Below the pieces are notes generated by a model. It was not told where the DNA came from, did not search any database, and saw only the letters and a list, made by a program, of their open reading frames with translations. This document shows, piece by piece, positions 53,614-62,737 of a stretch of DNA of 64,000 nt (within the stretch, counting starts at the first letter, position 1; every line of letters begins with the position of its first letter). Source of the DNA: CAUZWH01 sp965247665 (GTDB taxonomy: Bacteria; Pseudomonadota; Alphaproteobacteria; SHVV01). The stretch lies in contig CBDFHH010000001.1 of the NCBI GenBank assembly GCA_965247665.1, positions 178,490 to 242,489 of the forward strand. The letters are read 5' to 3'. The translations under genes were made by a program, and so were the position numbers.

Positions 53614-56600
53614 GCGCGCCGCAAAACCATCGCCTGCCGAGCGGCGGGCTGATCGACCGTCAGCGGGAGCTCTCCTTTTCGTTCAACGGCCGCGGCTATC
53701 GAGGGTACGCGGGCGACACACTGGCCTCGGCGCTGCTCGCCAACGGCGTCCATTTGATCGGCCGCAGTCTCAAATATCACCGACCACGAGGAATCGTTAC
53801 CGCCGGCACCGAAGAACCCAATGCGATCATGCAGCTCGGCGAGGGTGCCAGAGCCGAACCCAACCCGCTGGCAACCATGGTCGAGCTCCGTGACGGCTTG
53901 GTTGCGCGTAGCGTCAATGCTTGGCCGAGCGTCGACAAAGATGCGATGGTATTGCTCGCGCCGCTGTCGCGACTGTTCGCCGCCGGCTTCTACTACAAGA
54001 CCTTTATGGCGCCGGCGCCGGCATGGCGGCGTCTTTACGAGCCCTTGATCCGCAGGGCGGCGGGGTTCGGCAACGCGCCCGACGCCCCCGATCCCGATCG
54101 TTACGACCATTCGTTCGCCCATTGCGACGTGCTCGTAATCGGCGCCGGACCGGCGGGACTTATGGCGGCGCTGACGTCGGCACGAACCGGGGCACGGGTG
54201 ATCCTGGTCGACGAACGCGAGCGCTGCGGCGGATCGTTGCTCGGCTCGAAGGAGGAGGTCGCCGGCCTCGCCGCATCCGCTTGGGTTGACCGGACGGTGG
54301 CGGAGATCCGAGCTTGCTACGAGGCGCGAGTCTTGGTGCGAACGACTGCGTTCGGCTACTACGACGGCAACTTTATCGCGGCGCTCGAGCGCGTGTCGGA
54401 GCACGGCGATGACGGCGCGGCGATACGCCAGCGGCTATGGCAGATCCGCGCCGATCATGTGGTTCTCGCCACCGGCGCGCATGAACGTCCTCTGGTTTTC
54501 TCCGACAATGATCGCCCCGGCGTCATGCTGGCGGGGGCGGCGGCGACCTATGTCAACCGCTACGCCGTGCTGCCGGGACGCCGCGCCGTGATCGCCACCA
54601 ACAACGAAGGCGCCTATCGAGCGGCGCTGACGCTGGGTGACGCCGGCATCGGGATTGCGGCGATCGTCGACGCTCGCCGCAATCCCGGGGGTCCGCTGGT
54701 GGACGCGGTCGCCGCACGCGGAATCCAGGTCATGGCCGGCCACGCGGTAATCGGCGCCGCGGGAAGGAAGCATGTCGCGGGGGTGACCGTTGCCGAGCTA
54801 AACACCGACGGAACCGCCGGCCAAAGTCGGCGCCTGGCCTGCGATCTGCTGGCGATGTCGGGCGGCTGGTCGCCGGTCGTGCATCTCTTCAGTCAGTCGC
54901 AGGGCCGGTTGCGCTACGACGAAGATTCGTGCGCTTTGGTCCCCGACCGTGCACAGCATGGGCAGAGCTGCGCCGGTGCGCTGGTTGGATATTTCGCGAC
55001 AACCGACTGCGTGGCGAGCGGTGTTGCCGCCGGCGCCGCTGCGGCGCGCGCGACCGGCTTCGAGCAATCGGGCGGGGCGGCGGTTCCCGAACCGGCGGGG
55101 CTCGCCGAAGCAGCGATCGAGCCCCTGTGGCTGACCCCGACCACACGCGGCCGCTATGACCGCAGGGCCAAGCAGTTCGTCGACTTTCAAAACGATACCA
55201 CCGCCGCCGATATCCTGCTGGCGCTACAGGAAGGCTTCGAATCGATCGAACACGTCAAGCGCTACACGCTGACCGGGTTCGGCACCGACCAGGGCAAGAC
55301 CGCCAATATCAACGCGCTGGGCCTGGTCGCCGAGCTGACGGGAAGGCCGATTCCGGAGGTCGGCACAACGACGTTCCGGCCGCCCTACACGCCGGTCACC
55401 TTCGGCGTGCTGGCCGGTCCCTATGTCGGCAAACTGCTCGACCCCGTGCGCGAAACCCCGATTCACGACTGGCACGTCGCGCACGATGCCTGGTTCGAGA
55501 ATGTCGGCCAATGGCGACGGGCCTGGGCCTACCCGCGACCGGGCGAGGGCTTCCAGGACGCCGTGGATCGAGAGTGCCTCGCGGTCCGCCACGCGGTCGG
55601 CGTGTTGGACGCCTCGACCCTCGGCAAGATCGAGGTGTGGGGACCGGACAGCGCTGAGTTCCTCGACCGCATCTACACCAACAACTGGTCGACGCTGGAG
55701 GTTGGGCGCGCCCGCTACGGCCTGATGTGCCGCGACGACGGCATGGTGTTCGACGATGGCACCACGACCCGGCTCGACGAGCACCGTTATTTCATGACCA
55801 CGACCAGTGGCAATGCCGCCATCGTGCTCGATTGGCTCGAAGAATGGTCGCAGACCGAATGGCCGGAGCTCGAGGTCTACTTCACCTCGGTGACCGAGCA
55901 GTGGGCGACGGTGACGATCGCCGGTCCGCGCGCCCGCGACCTGCTCGCCGAACTCGCGCCCGATCTCGCGGTTGATCGCGAGAGTTTCCCGTTCACGGCG
56001 ATGCGGCAGGCGCGCGTGGCCGGGGTCGAGGCGCGCATTATCCGGATCAGCTTCAGCGGCGAGCTGTCCTATGAAATCTACGTGCCGTGGTGGTACGGGC
56101 TGCATGTTTGGGAGGCAGTGATTGAAGCTGGCGCGCCGCTGGGCGTGACGCCCTACGGCACCGAGGCGATGCACATTCTGCGTGCGGAAAAAGGTTACAT
56201 CGTCGTCGGTCACGAGACCGACGGGACGGTCACTCCGCTCGATCTCGGCATGGGCTGGGCGGTGTCCAAGAAGAAGGATTTCATCGGCCGGCGCTCGCTG
56301 AGCCGCAGCGACACGGCGCGGTCGGACCGCAAGCAATTGGTGGGCTTGAAGACGTCGGACTCGGAGCGAGTGCTGTCGGAAGGGGCGCAGCTCGTTGCTG
56401 CGACGAACCTTCCCCTCGCACGCAAGGCGGCGTTGGGCAGCCCGCCGGTGCCGATGGAGGGACATGTCAGTTCGTCGTATCGCAGCGCCGCACTTGGGCA
56501 TTCCATCGCCCTGGCGCTGGTCAAGGGCGGGTCCGAGCGCATGGGCGAGACGCTCTACGCCGCCTATGACGGGGCGTTGGTGTCGGCCGAGATCGTCAAC

Positions 56601-56642
56601 CCCGTGTTCTACGACCCGGACAATGAGCGGCGCGATGCCTGA
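53610..56642 (+). CDS. soxA: Sarcosine oxidase alpha subunit
   Basis: 1010 residues. N-terminal ferredoxin-like domain (LSFSFNGRGYRGYAGDTLASALLANGV) without cluster cysteines, NAD-binding Rossmann domain (VIGAGPAGLMAALTSARTGARVILVDE), then a C-terminal GcvT-like tetrahydrofolate domain (WRRAWAYPRPGE; GVLDASTLGKIEVWGPDSAEFLDRIYTN). Binds NAD and folate in the complex. Overlaps soxD and soxG by a few bases. Confidence 0.96.
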   Translation: MSAPQNHRLPSGGLIDRQRELSFSFNGRGYRGYAGDTLASALLANGVHLIGRSLKYHRPRGIVTAGTEEPNAIMQLGEGARAEPNPLATMVELRDGLVARSVNAWPSVDKDAMVLLAPLSRLFAAGFYYKTFMAPAPAWRRLYEPLIRRAAGFGNAPDAPDPDRYDHSFAHCDVLVIGAGPAGLMAALTSARTGARVILVDERERCGGSLLGSKEEVAGLAASAWVDRTVAEIRACYEARVLVRTTAFGYYDGNFIAALERVSEHGDDGAAIRQRLWQIRADHVVLATGAHERPLVFSDNDRPGVMLAGAAATYVNRYAVLPGRRAVIATNNEGAYRAALTLGDAGIGIAAIVDARRNPGGPLVDAVAARGIQVMAGHAVIGAAGRKHVAGVTVAELNTDGTAGQSRRLACDLLAMSGGWSPVVHLFSQSQGRLRYDEDSCALVPDRAQHGQSCAGALVGYFATTDCVASGVAAGAAAARATGFEQSGGAAVPEPAGLAEAAIEPLWLTPTTRGRYDRRAKQFVDFQNDTTAADILLALQEGFESIEHVKRYTLTGFGTDQGKTANINALGLVAELTGRPIPEVGTTTFRPPYTPVTFGVLAGPYVGKLLDPVRETPIHDWHVAHDAWFENVGQWRRAWAYPRPGEGFQDAVDRECLAVRHAVGVLDASTLGKIEVWGPDSAEFLDRIYTNNWSTLEVGRARYGLMCRDDGMVFDDGTTTRLDEHRYFMTTTSGNAAIVLDWLEEWSQTEWPELEVYFTSVTEQWATVTIAGPRARDLLAELAPDLAVDRESFPFTAMRQARVAGVEARIIRISFSGELSYEIYVPWWYGLHVWEAVIEAGAPLGVTPYGTEAMHILRAEKGYIVVGHETDGTVTPLDLGMGWAVSKKKDFIGRRSLSRSDTARSDRKQLVGLKTSDSERVLSEGAQLVAATNLPLARKAALGSPPVPMEGHVSSSYRSAALGHSIALALVKGGSERMGETLYAAYDGALVSAEIVNPVFYDPDNERRDA

Positions 56643-57204
56643 ACCGAAGAAAACCAGCCCGCTCGCGCCCTACGCCACGCGGTTTGCGGCGGTTTCCCGC
56701 GACCGTCTGGCGATTCGCGAGGTGCCTTTTCAAACCCAGGTCAACTTGCGGGGGGAGCCCGACGCGCACGGATTTAGCGACGTTGTTCGCGCAGTCGCGG
56801 GTTGCCCGATGCCGCAGCCGAACCGGGTGTCGCGCGGCCCCGAGCGGACGACCCTGTGGCTCGGGCCGAACGAATGGCTGATCGTTAGCGGCAAAGAGGA
56901 GGGGCCGGGTCTCGCCGCCGAGCTAACCGCGGTCCTGGCGCGGCGTCACGTTTCGGTGATCGACGTCTCGGCCAACCGCACCATCGTCGAGCTATCGGGC
57001 GACGCGGCACGCGATGTGTTGGCTCGGGGGTGCAGCCTCGACTTGCACCCGCGCGCCTTCGCGGTCGATCACTGCGCTCAGACGCTGCTGGCGAACGTTC
57101 AGACCTTCCTCGAGCAGACCGACGATACGCCGACCTTTCGGGTCTATGTGCGTCCCTCGTTGGCGCGCTACTTGGCGGATTGGCTGTTGAATGCGGTGGC
57201 GTGA
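56635..57204 (+). CDS. soxG: Sarcosine oxidase gamma subunit
   Basis: 189 residues from ATG 56635 (ATG 56623 possible). SoxG features: LWLGPNEWLIVS, VSVIDVSANRTIVELSGDAARDVLARGCSLDLHP, FRVYVRPSLARYLADWLLNA. Structural subunit completing the soxBDAG operon. Overlaps the soxA end. Confidence 0.93.
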   Translation: MPEPKKTSPLAPYATRFAAVSRDRLAIREVPFQTQVNLRGEPDAHGFSDVVRAVAGCPMPQPNRVSRGPERTTLWLGPNEWLIVSGKEEGPGLAAELTAVLARRHVSVIDVSANRTIVELSGDAARDVLARGCSLDLHPRAFAVDHCAQTLLANVQTFLEQTDDTPTFRVYVRPSLARYLADWLLNAVA

Positions 57205-57294
57205 GGCGGATCGGGTGGGAGCTATCGATAGCGCTTCGGTTTGTGCCCGTGAACGGCCACCCCAATTCGAGTTTTGCGCCGTGGCGATAACTGG

Positions 57295-58503
57295 TTAGGC
57301 CTCCAGGCGGTCGATCAGCCAAGTCTGGAAATTGCGGACGTCGGCTTCCCAAGTTGGCGAGAACAGCACCTCGTCGGCCACGGCTGAACCGCGCGCGGCC
57401 TGTTGCAACTGCATGCAGTTGAAGTCCTGACTGCGGATGCCGCCGCGGTCCTCGAACTTGCGGGTGGGGCCGAGCCAGCGATCGAGGCTGCGCTCGCGAA
57501 TGTCCTCGTACTTGGAATCAATCGCCTCGCTGGCGTAGTACCAGGCCATTGTCGCACGGGTGCGGCTCGGGCCGATCGGAGTGTAGATCACCGGCTGGTA
57601 GGACTGATAGGTCGTCGTTGCCGAGGTGTTGGCCAGAATCGCGACGGCCGCGGCGACGAACGGGCGCGCGCCCGCCTTGCGCCGAATGGGCGGAAGCTCT
57701 GCCGGCGCGCGCGGAATAGCGTGGCGCGGGCTGTCCTCGCGGAGGTGCAGGATCATGACATCGCCATCGGCGATCGGTTCGGTGTAGGGGCGGCCGGTCT
57801 TGATGTCGACTTCGTCGGTCATGCGGTCGAACACGCCCTCGTGTACCCAGACGTGGTGGTAGACCTCCCAGTTGTCGAACACCAGCTTCCAGTTGGCCTC
57901 GAACTCCCAGGTCAGCCGATAGCCCTGCCGCAGATCGTCGGTGTCCAGCGGTGCGAACTCCGCGGCCGCCGGTTTGACGACGTCGTCCAAGGGAGGCGCG
58001 TTGCCGTCGAGATTGATAAAAACGACGTGGTTCCACACGCGGCACCGCAGGGGCACCAGACCGTGTTGCGAGCGGTCGAGGTGGGAATTTGAGGCGTCGG
58101 GCGTGCCATCGAAATAGGGCGTCGCCTGGAGCGATCCGTCGAGCCCGTAGGTCCAGGCATGATAGGGGCACTGCAGATGCTTTAGCCCCGTGGCCGGCTG
58201 CTGCAGCACGATGGTGGCGCGGTGGCGGCAGACATTGTGGAAGGCCCGGATTTCTCCGTTGTCCGCGCGCAGAACGATAATCGGCACGCCGCCGGCAGTG
58301 ACCGGGATCGCATCGCCGGGCTCGGCAATGTCTTCGACGAAGCACACGCTCATCCAGGTCTTGGGAAACAGCTCGCGCCGCTCGAGATCGAAGAACTCCT
58401 GGCTGGTGTAGGCTGCGGTCGGCAAACCGCGCGCCTGTTCGATCGGTTGCCGCAGCCGGGCGATACTGTGTTGGCCAAGAATGTCGGCCGCGCCGAGCAA
58501 CAT
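57295..58503 (-). CDS. Rieske oxygenase alpha subunit, choline monooxygenase/CntA-like
   Basis: 402 residues. Rieske ligands C92/H94 and C112/H115; iron segment E213-V-Y-H216-x4-H221, with bridging Glu. Related to the 4035-10281 array in type but clearly separate (CRHRATIVL instead of CMHRGH). Convergent with soxG and divergent from the next Rieske gene. Likely an upstream demethylation step feeding dimethylglycine or sarcosine (inference from position). Confidence 0.9.
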   Translation of the reverse strand: MLLGAADILGQHSIARLRQPIEQARGLPTAAYTSQEFFDLERRELFPKTWMSVCFVEDIAEPGDAIPVTAGGVPIIVLRADNGEIRAFHNVCRHRATIVLQQPATGLKHLQCPYHAWTYGLDGSLQATPYFDGTPDASNSHLDRSQHGLVPLRCRVWNHVVFINLDGNAPPLDDVVKPAAAEFAPLDTDDLRQGYRLTWEFEANWKLVFDNWEVYHHVWVHEGVFDRMTDEVDIKTGRPYTEPIADGDVMILHLREDSPRHAIPRAPAELPPIRRKAGARPFVAAAVAILANTSATTTYQSYQPVIYTPIGPSRTRATMAWYYASEAIDSKYEDIRERSLDRWLGPTRKFEDRGGIRSQDFNCMQLQQAARGSAVADEVLFSPTWEADVRNFQTWLIDRLEA

Positions 58504-58586
58504 GGTGCACTCCGATGCTTGTGTCGGACTGGTATTAGCCTACCATCGGCCGTTGCAAATAACACGATTGCGCAAGCGGTTTCGTA

Positions 58587-59942
58587 ATGTCCCGAATCGA
58601 CGATCCGAAGTTCGTAGATTTCGCCGGCTATCAACGGGCGGTTTTCGCGGCGACGATGTCGGAGGACGCCGAGCTGATGCATGTCGGTCCAAGCACACCG
58701 GGCGGCGAATATCTGCGCCGGTTCTGGCACCCGGTGGCGCTGACGTCGCAACTGACCGACCTGCCGCTGCGTCTGCGGATCCTCGGCGAAGAGCTGGTGA
58801 TCTTTCGCGATCTCGGTGGCCGCATCGGCCTGCTGCACAAGCACTGCAGCCATCGTCGCACCTCGCTCGAATACGGGATCATCGCCGAGTGCGGTATCCG
58901 CTGCTGCTACCATGGCTGGCTTTACGACGTGGACGGCACCATTCTCGACACGCCGGGGGAACCCGACGACAGCCCGATCCGGCACAATCTCCGCCACGGC
59001 GCCTATCCCACGCGCGAATACCGGGGTCTGGTGTTCGCTTATCTCGGACCGCCTGCCGAGATACCGGATTTCCCGATCCTCGACACGATGGCGCTGCCGC
59101 ACGACGAGCTGGTGCCCTATGCCATCGACTATCCCTGCAACTGGCTGCAGGTGAATGAAAACCCGATGGACCCATTCCACAGCGTGTTCCTGCACACGCG
59201 CGCCAGGCGGGCGCATTTTACGCCGGCGTGGGGCGCGTTCCCGGTGGTGGAATGGAGCCGACTACCTGAGGGAACCGGGATCTACCTGACCAATTGCCGA
59301 CGCTGGGAGGACTTCGTCTGGGTGCGCACGGCCGAATGGTTCGCACCCAACTTCGCGCAACCGCCGGACATCTATCAGAACCCGGACCGCGAGAAGTTCT
59401 TCGTCCGCGTCGGCATCACCAAATGGACCGTGCCGGTTGACGACACCAACTCGCGCATCATCGCGTGGCGGCATTTCAATGACATGTTGGTCGACGATGA
59501 ACGCACCGGTCGCGAGAAGGTTGGCATCGATAGGGTCGACTTCTTGGGCCAGAGTGGAAGCGAACGGAGTTACCAGGAAGGCCAGCGCCTGCCCGGCGAC
59601 TACGAGGCCCAGGTGAGCCAGGGCCCGATCACGGTTCATGCGCTCGAGCAGATGGGCGAGACCGATACCGGAGTGGCGTTGATGCGGCGTATGCTGCGCG
59701 AAGGCATTCGCAAGCTGGCCGACGGCACCGCGCCGCCGCGGCCGTCGCCGGGCGCGGATGGTTTGATCCCAACCACCGCCGGCGATGTAATCTTGAGGAT
59801 CCCGCGTACCAGCGCGGATGACACCGAGCGCTGGCGCCGGCTGTCGCGCGACATCGGGGCCCTGGTCGTCGAGACCATGGGCCTGCCACATGACGAGCGT
59901 GCGACCGAGATCGAACGCCGCGCCCGTGCACTAGCCGGTTGA
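58587..59942 (+). CDS. Rieske oxygenase alpha subunit, phthalate-dioxygenase-like
   Basis: 451 residues. Rieske ligands C87/H89 and C106/H109 (HCSHRRTSL, CCYHGW); iron segment M-D195-P-F-H198-x4-H203 with classical Asp, as in the phthalate 4,5-dioxygenase/vanillate demethylase branch. Acts on an aromatic or cyclic substrate in characterised relatives. Divergent from the 57295 gene across 83 bases, which likely holds both promoters. Followed by an amino acid binding-protein gene. Confidence 0.9.
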   Translation: MSRIDDPKFVDFAGYQRAVFAATMSEDAELMHVGPSTPGGEYLRRFWHPVALTSQLTDLPLRLRILGEELVIFRDLGGRIGLLHKHCSHRRTSLEYGIIAECGIRCCYHGWLYDVDGTILDTPGEPDDSPIRHNLRHGAYPTREYRGLVFAYLGPPAEIPDFPILDTMALPHDELVPYAIDYPCNWLQVNENPMDPFHSVFLHTRARRAHFTPAWGAFPVVEWSRLPEGTGIYLTNCRRWEDFVWVRTAEWFAPNFAQPPDIYQNPDREKFFVRVGITKWTVPVDDTNSRIIAWRHFNDMLVDDERTGREKVGIDRVDFLGQSGSERSYQEGQRLPGDYEAQVSQGPITVHALEQMGETDTGVALMRRMLREGIRKLADGTAPPRPSPGADGLIPTTAGDVILRIPRTSADDTERWRRLSRDIGALVVETMGLPHDERATEIERRARALAG

Positions 59943-59993
59943 CGCCCACAACCGACGGTGCAACGCTGCGCCGATCATAATGGGAGGACTCTT

Positions 59994-60836
59994 ATGAAAG
60001 CATTGAAACTACTGGTCGGCGCGATCCTCGCGACCGGGCTGTTAGTTGTCGCACCGAGCGCGATTGCCGACGAGACGCGTAGAGCGCTTTCCTCGGAAAG
60101 CGTGCTGGAGACGATCAAGAAGCGCGGTTCGCTGCGCGTGGGTCTCTCCACGTTCGTTCCTTGGGCGATGCGCGACAAGAATGGCGAGCTGATCGGCTTC
60201 GAAATCGACGTCGCCACGCAATTGGCAAAAGACATGGGCGTGGGCATCGATTTCGTGCCGACGTCCTGGGACGGCATCATCCCGGCGCTGATCGCCGGCA
60301 AGTTCGACGCCATCATCAGTGGCATGTCGATCACGTCAAACCGCAACCTCACGGTCAACTTCACCCGCCCCTATGCCAGCACCGGCTATATTCTGATGGC
60401 CAGCACCGAACGCGCCGACGAGAAGGGCTTGAAGATGCTCGCCGATTTCAACAAATCGGGCATCACGATTGCCACGCGGCGGGCATCGACCGGTGCCGTG
60501 GCGATGCAGAAGAACTTCCCCAAAGCCAAGCTGATCTATTTTGACGACGACACTTTGGCCTTTCAGGAAGCGGCCAACGGTAACGTTGACGGCGTTTCCT
60601 CGACCCCGCCGAAGGCGGCGTTCGAGATCGACAAGCGCGGCGACAAGCTGCGGGTCGTTTCTCCCGAGCTGATGTCGCCGACCCGCGAGGCGTTCGCTCT
60701 GCGCAAGGGCGATCCTGATGCGCTCAACTTTTTCGGCAACTGGATCCAGGAGAAGCAGGCCAGCGGCTGGCTGCCGGAGCGGCACGCTTACTGGTTCACA
60801 ACGCGCGAATGGGCCGGCATGGTCGCGCCTAAGTAA
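59994..60836 (+). CDS. Polar amino acid-type ABC substrate-binding protein
   Basis: 280 residues, family 3 binding protein. Signal peptide (LLVGAILATGLLVVAPSAIA-D), then IKKRGSLRVGLSTFVPWAMRDKNGELIGFEIDVATQLAKDMGV, the canonical opening lobe. GGGAGG site before ATG 59994. Periplasmic receptor for the two permeases encoded convergently downstream. Confidence 0.92.
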   Translation: MKALKLLVGAILATGLLVVAPSAIADETRRALSSESVLETIKKRGSLRVGLSTFVPWAMRDKNGELIGFEIDVATQLAKDMGVGIDFVPTSWDGIIPALIAGKFDAIISGMSITSNRNLTVNFTRPYASTGYILMASTERADEKGLKMLADFNKSGITIATRRASTGAVAMQKNFPKAKLIYFDDDTLAFQEAANGNVDGVSSTPPKAAFEIDKRGDKLRVVSPELMSPTREAFALRKGDPDALNFFGNWIQEKQASGWLPERHAYWFTTREWAGMVAPK

Positions 60837-60863
60837 TAAACCAACGAGACTTCGACAATGGCC

Positions 60864-60891
60864 GGGCCGCCCAATGGGCGGCCCCTTTTTT
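60864..60891 (+). terminator. Rho-independent terminator
   Basis: Perfect 9-bp stem GGGCCGCCC / GGGCGGCCC with AAT loop (60864-60884), then C and six T. Confidence 0.9.
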
Positions 60892-60897
60892 CGGTTG

Positions 60898-61785
60898 TCA
60901 GAGATAGGCTTCGCTGCGGCGTTCGAGCCAGCCGAAGGTGAGGGCGCAGCTGTAGCAGATCACGAAATACAGAACGCCGACGAAGATCCAGACCTCGAAC
61001 ACCTGGGTGGTCGAGATGGCGATTTCGAGGGCGTAAAAGGTGAGCTCCTGGATCGAGATCAGCGATACCAGCGACGAATCCTTGATGAGGATGATGAACT
61101 GACCGGCCAACGGCGGAAGCACCCGCTGCAACGCTTGCGGCAGCACGATGTGGCGCATGGTCCGAAAGCGAGTTAGTCCGACGCTGGAACCGGCTTCGAA
61201 CTGCGATTTGGGTATCGACTGAATACCGGCGCGGACGATTTCCGTGACATAGGCGCCGGAGAACAGGGACAGGCAGATCACGCCGGCAACAAAGTTCTCG
61301 AGCAGCTTGGGCGGCGCCACCGCCCATTCGATGATGGTCGCTGTCAGGGGCGCAGCGGTGCTGGCGAACGTTTCGATACCGAGCAGCGGCATGATCTGGC
61401 TGGAGATGAAGAAGTAGAAGACAAAGATGAAGACTAGCGGCGGCGTGTTGCGGATCAGTTCGACATAGGCGCGGCTGAGCATGCGCGGAAACAACCGCTC
61501 GCTGGTGCGCATGATGCCCATGACGCCGCCGATGATCGCCGACAGGATGAGGCTCCAGAACGCGAGACGCAGGGTGGTTAGAGTACCGAGGATCAGTAGG
61601 TTGGGCGCGAGGTCGCCGGTGTCCTCGTGGCGCCGCAACAGGTAGCGCGGAATCACGCTCCAGTCCCATTTGTAGGCGAGAACCGAATCGACCTTGTAGA
61701 CCACGAACACGACGACCGCCGCCACGACCGCCAGGATCACGGCATCGAGCGGCTTGAAGCGGCGTCGGGATGCGAGCGGCGTCAT
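60898..61785 (-). CDS. Amino acid ABC transporter permease (HisM/GlnP type), 1
   Basis: 295 residues, several membrane segments. Family landmarks: LGTLTTLRLAFWSLILSAIIGGVMGIMR, YVELIRNTPPLVFIFVFYF, and the EAA loop EAGSSVGLTRFRTMRHIVLPQALQRVLPPL. ATG 61785 is 2 bases after the upstream permease stop. No ATP-binding subunit gene is present in the window. Confidence 0.9.
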   Translation of the reverse strand: MTPLASRRRFKPLDAVILAVVAAVVVFVVYKVDSVLAYKWDWSVIPRYLLRRHEDTGDLAPNLLILGTLTTLRLAFWSLILSAIIGGVMGIMRTSERLFPRMLSRAYVELIRNTPPLVFIFVFYFFISSQIMPLLGIETFASTAAPLTATIIEWAVAPPKLLENFVAGVICLSLFSGAYVTEIVRAGIQSIPKSQFEAGSSVGLTRFRTMRHIVLPQALQRVLPPLAGQFIILIKDSSLVSLISIQELTFYALEIAISTTQVFEVWIFVGVLYFVICYSCALTFGWLERRSEAYL

Positions 61786-61787
61786 CG

Positions 61788-62627
61788 CTAATCCTTGGGC
61801 GCGACGCGGCGCTCGAGATAGCTGACGAACGCCGACAGGCTGCAGGTGATGACCAGGTACATCGCGGCCACCGTCAGCCATACCTCGAAGCTCATAAAGG
61901 TGTCGGCGATGATGTTGCGGCCCTCGGTCGTGAGGTCAAACACGGCGACTACGCTGACGATCGCTGAATGCTTGATCAGGTTGATCAGGACGCCGGTCAT
62001 CGGCGGCAGCATCAGCGGCACCGCCTGCGGCAGGACAACGTAACGGTAGGTCTGCGGCCGCGACAATCCGACCGACACCGACGCCTCCCACTGGCCGCGC
62101 GGGACCGAGTTGACGCCGGCGCGAATGATCTCGGAGGCGAACGAGCCCTCGAAGACGCTGAGACAGAGAACACCGGTCCAGAAGCGATCGACGCCGATGA
62201 TCGGCGCGACAACGAAATAAAACACCAGCAACTGCACCAGCAGCGGCGTGTTGCGGATCGCTTCGAGATAGACCTTGGCGAGGATTTGGCCCGAGACCGA
62301 ATCCGACATACGCAGCAGCGCGGTAACGAGGCCGAGCAGGATCGTCAGCATTATGGAATAGAGCGAAAGCTCGATGGTGACCCTGAGCCCGGTCATCAAC
62401 GGTCCCCAGATCAGTTCGCCGTCGATGACCCGCCAGAAGAATTGGGGCATGCGGTACCACTGCCAGTTGTACCCCATGGCGTCCGCGCCGCGAACGGTCA
62501 GCCATATCAGGCCGCCGGCCAGGATGATGAACTGGACGGTGTCGAAGGTGCGGCTGCGCCACCACCCCCGGGGCGGCGGCGCGCGGAGGACCCGCATCCT
62601 GTCTCTGTCGGCGATATCAGCGGACAA
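61788..62627 (-). CDS. Amino acid ABC transporter permease (HisQ/GlnP type), 2
   Basis: 279 residues. TGLRVTIELSLYSIMLTILLG, YLEAIRNTPLLVQLLVFYF, EAA loop EASVSVGLSRPQTYRYVVLPQAVPLMLPP. First of the two permease genes. Divergent from the HMGL-like gene at 62738. Confidence 0.9.
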   Translation of the reverse strand: MSADIADRDRMRVLRAPPPRGWWRSRTFDTVQFIILAGGLIWLTVRGADAMGYNWQWYRMPQFFWRVIDGELIWGPLMTGLRVTIELSLYSIMLTILLGLVTALLRMSDSVSGQILAKVYLEAIRNTPLLVQLLVFYFVVAPIIGVDRFWTGVLCLSVFEGSFASEIIRAGVNSVPRGQWEASVSVGLSRPQTYRYVVLPQAVPLMLPPMTGVLINLIKHSAIVSVVAVFDLTTEGRNIIADTFMSFEVWLTVAAMYLVITCSLSAFVSYLERRVAPKD

Positions 62628-62737
62628 TTGAATCCTCCCGACCCCGTTGCGATCCGACGTGCCGCCCGCGCCAAGACTCTGGCATTATAGGTCGATCCGG
62701 CGCCGCTTTGGCGACCCCCTCGACCGCGAAGCCAGAA

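Noticed and set aside
53484..54404. Long antisense frame across the soxD/soxA junction
   Set aside because: Shadow of strongly supported soxD and soxA.
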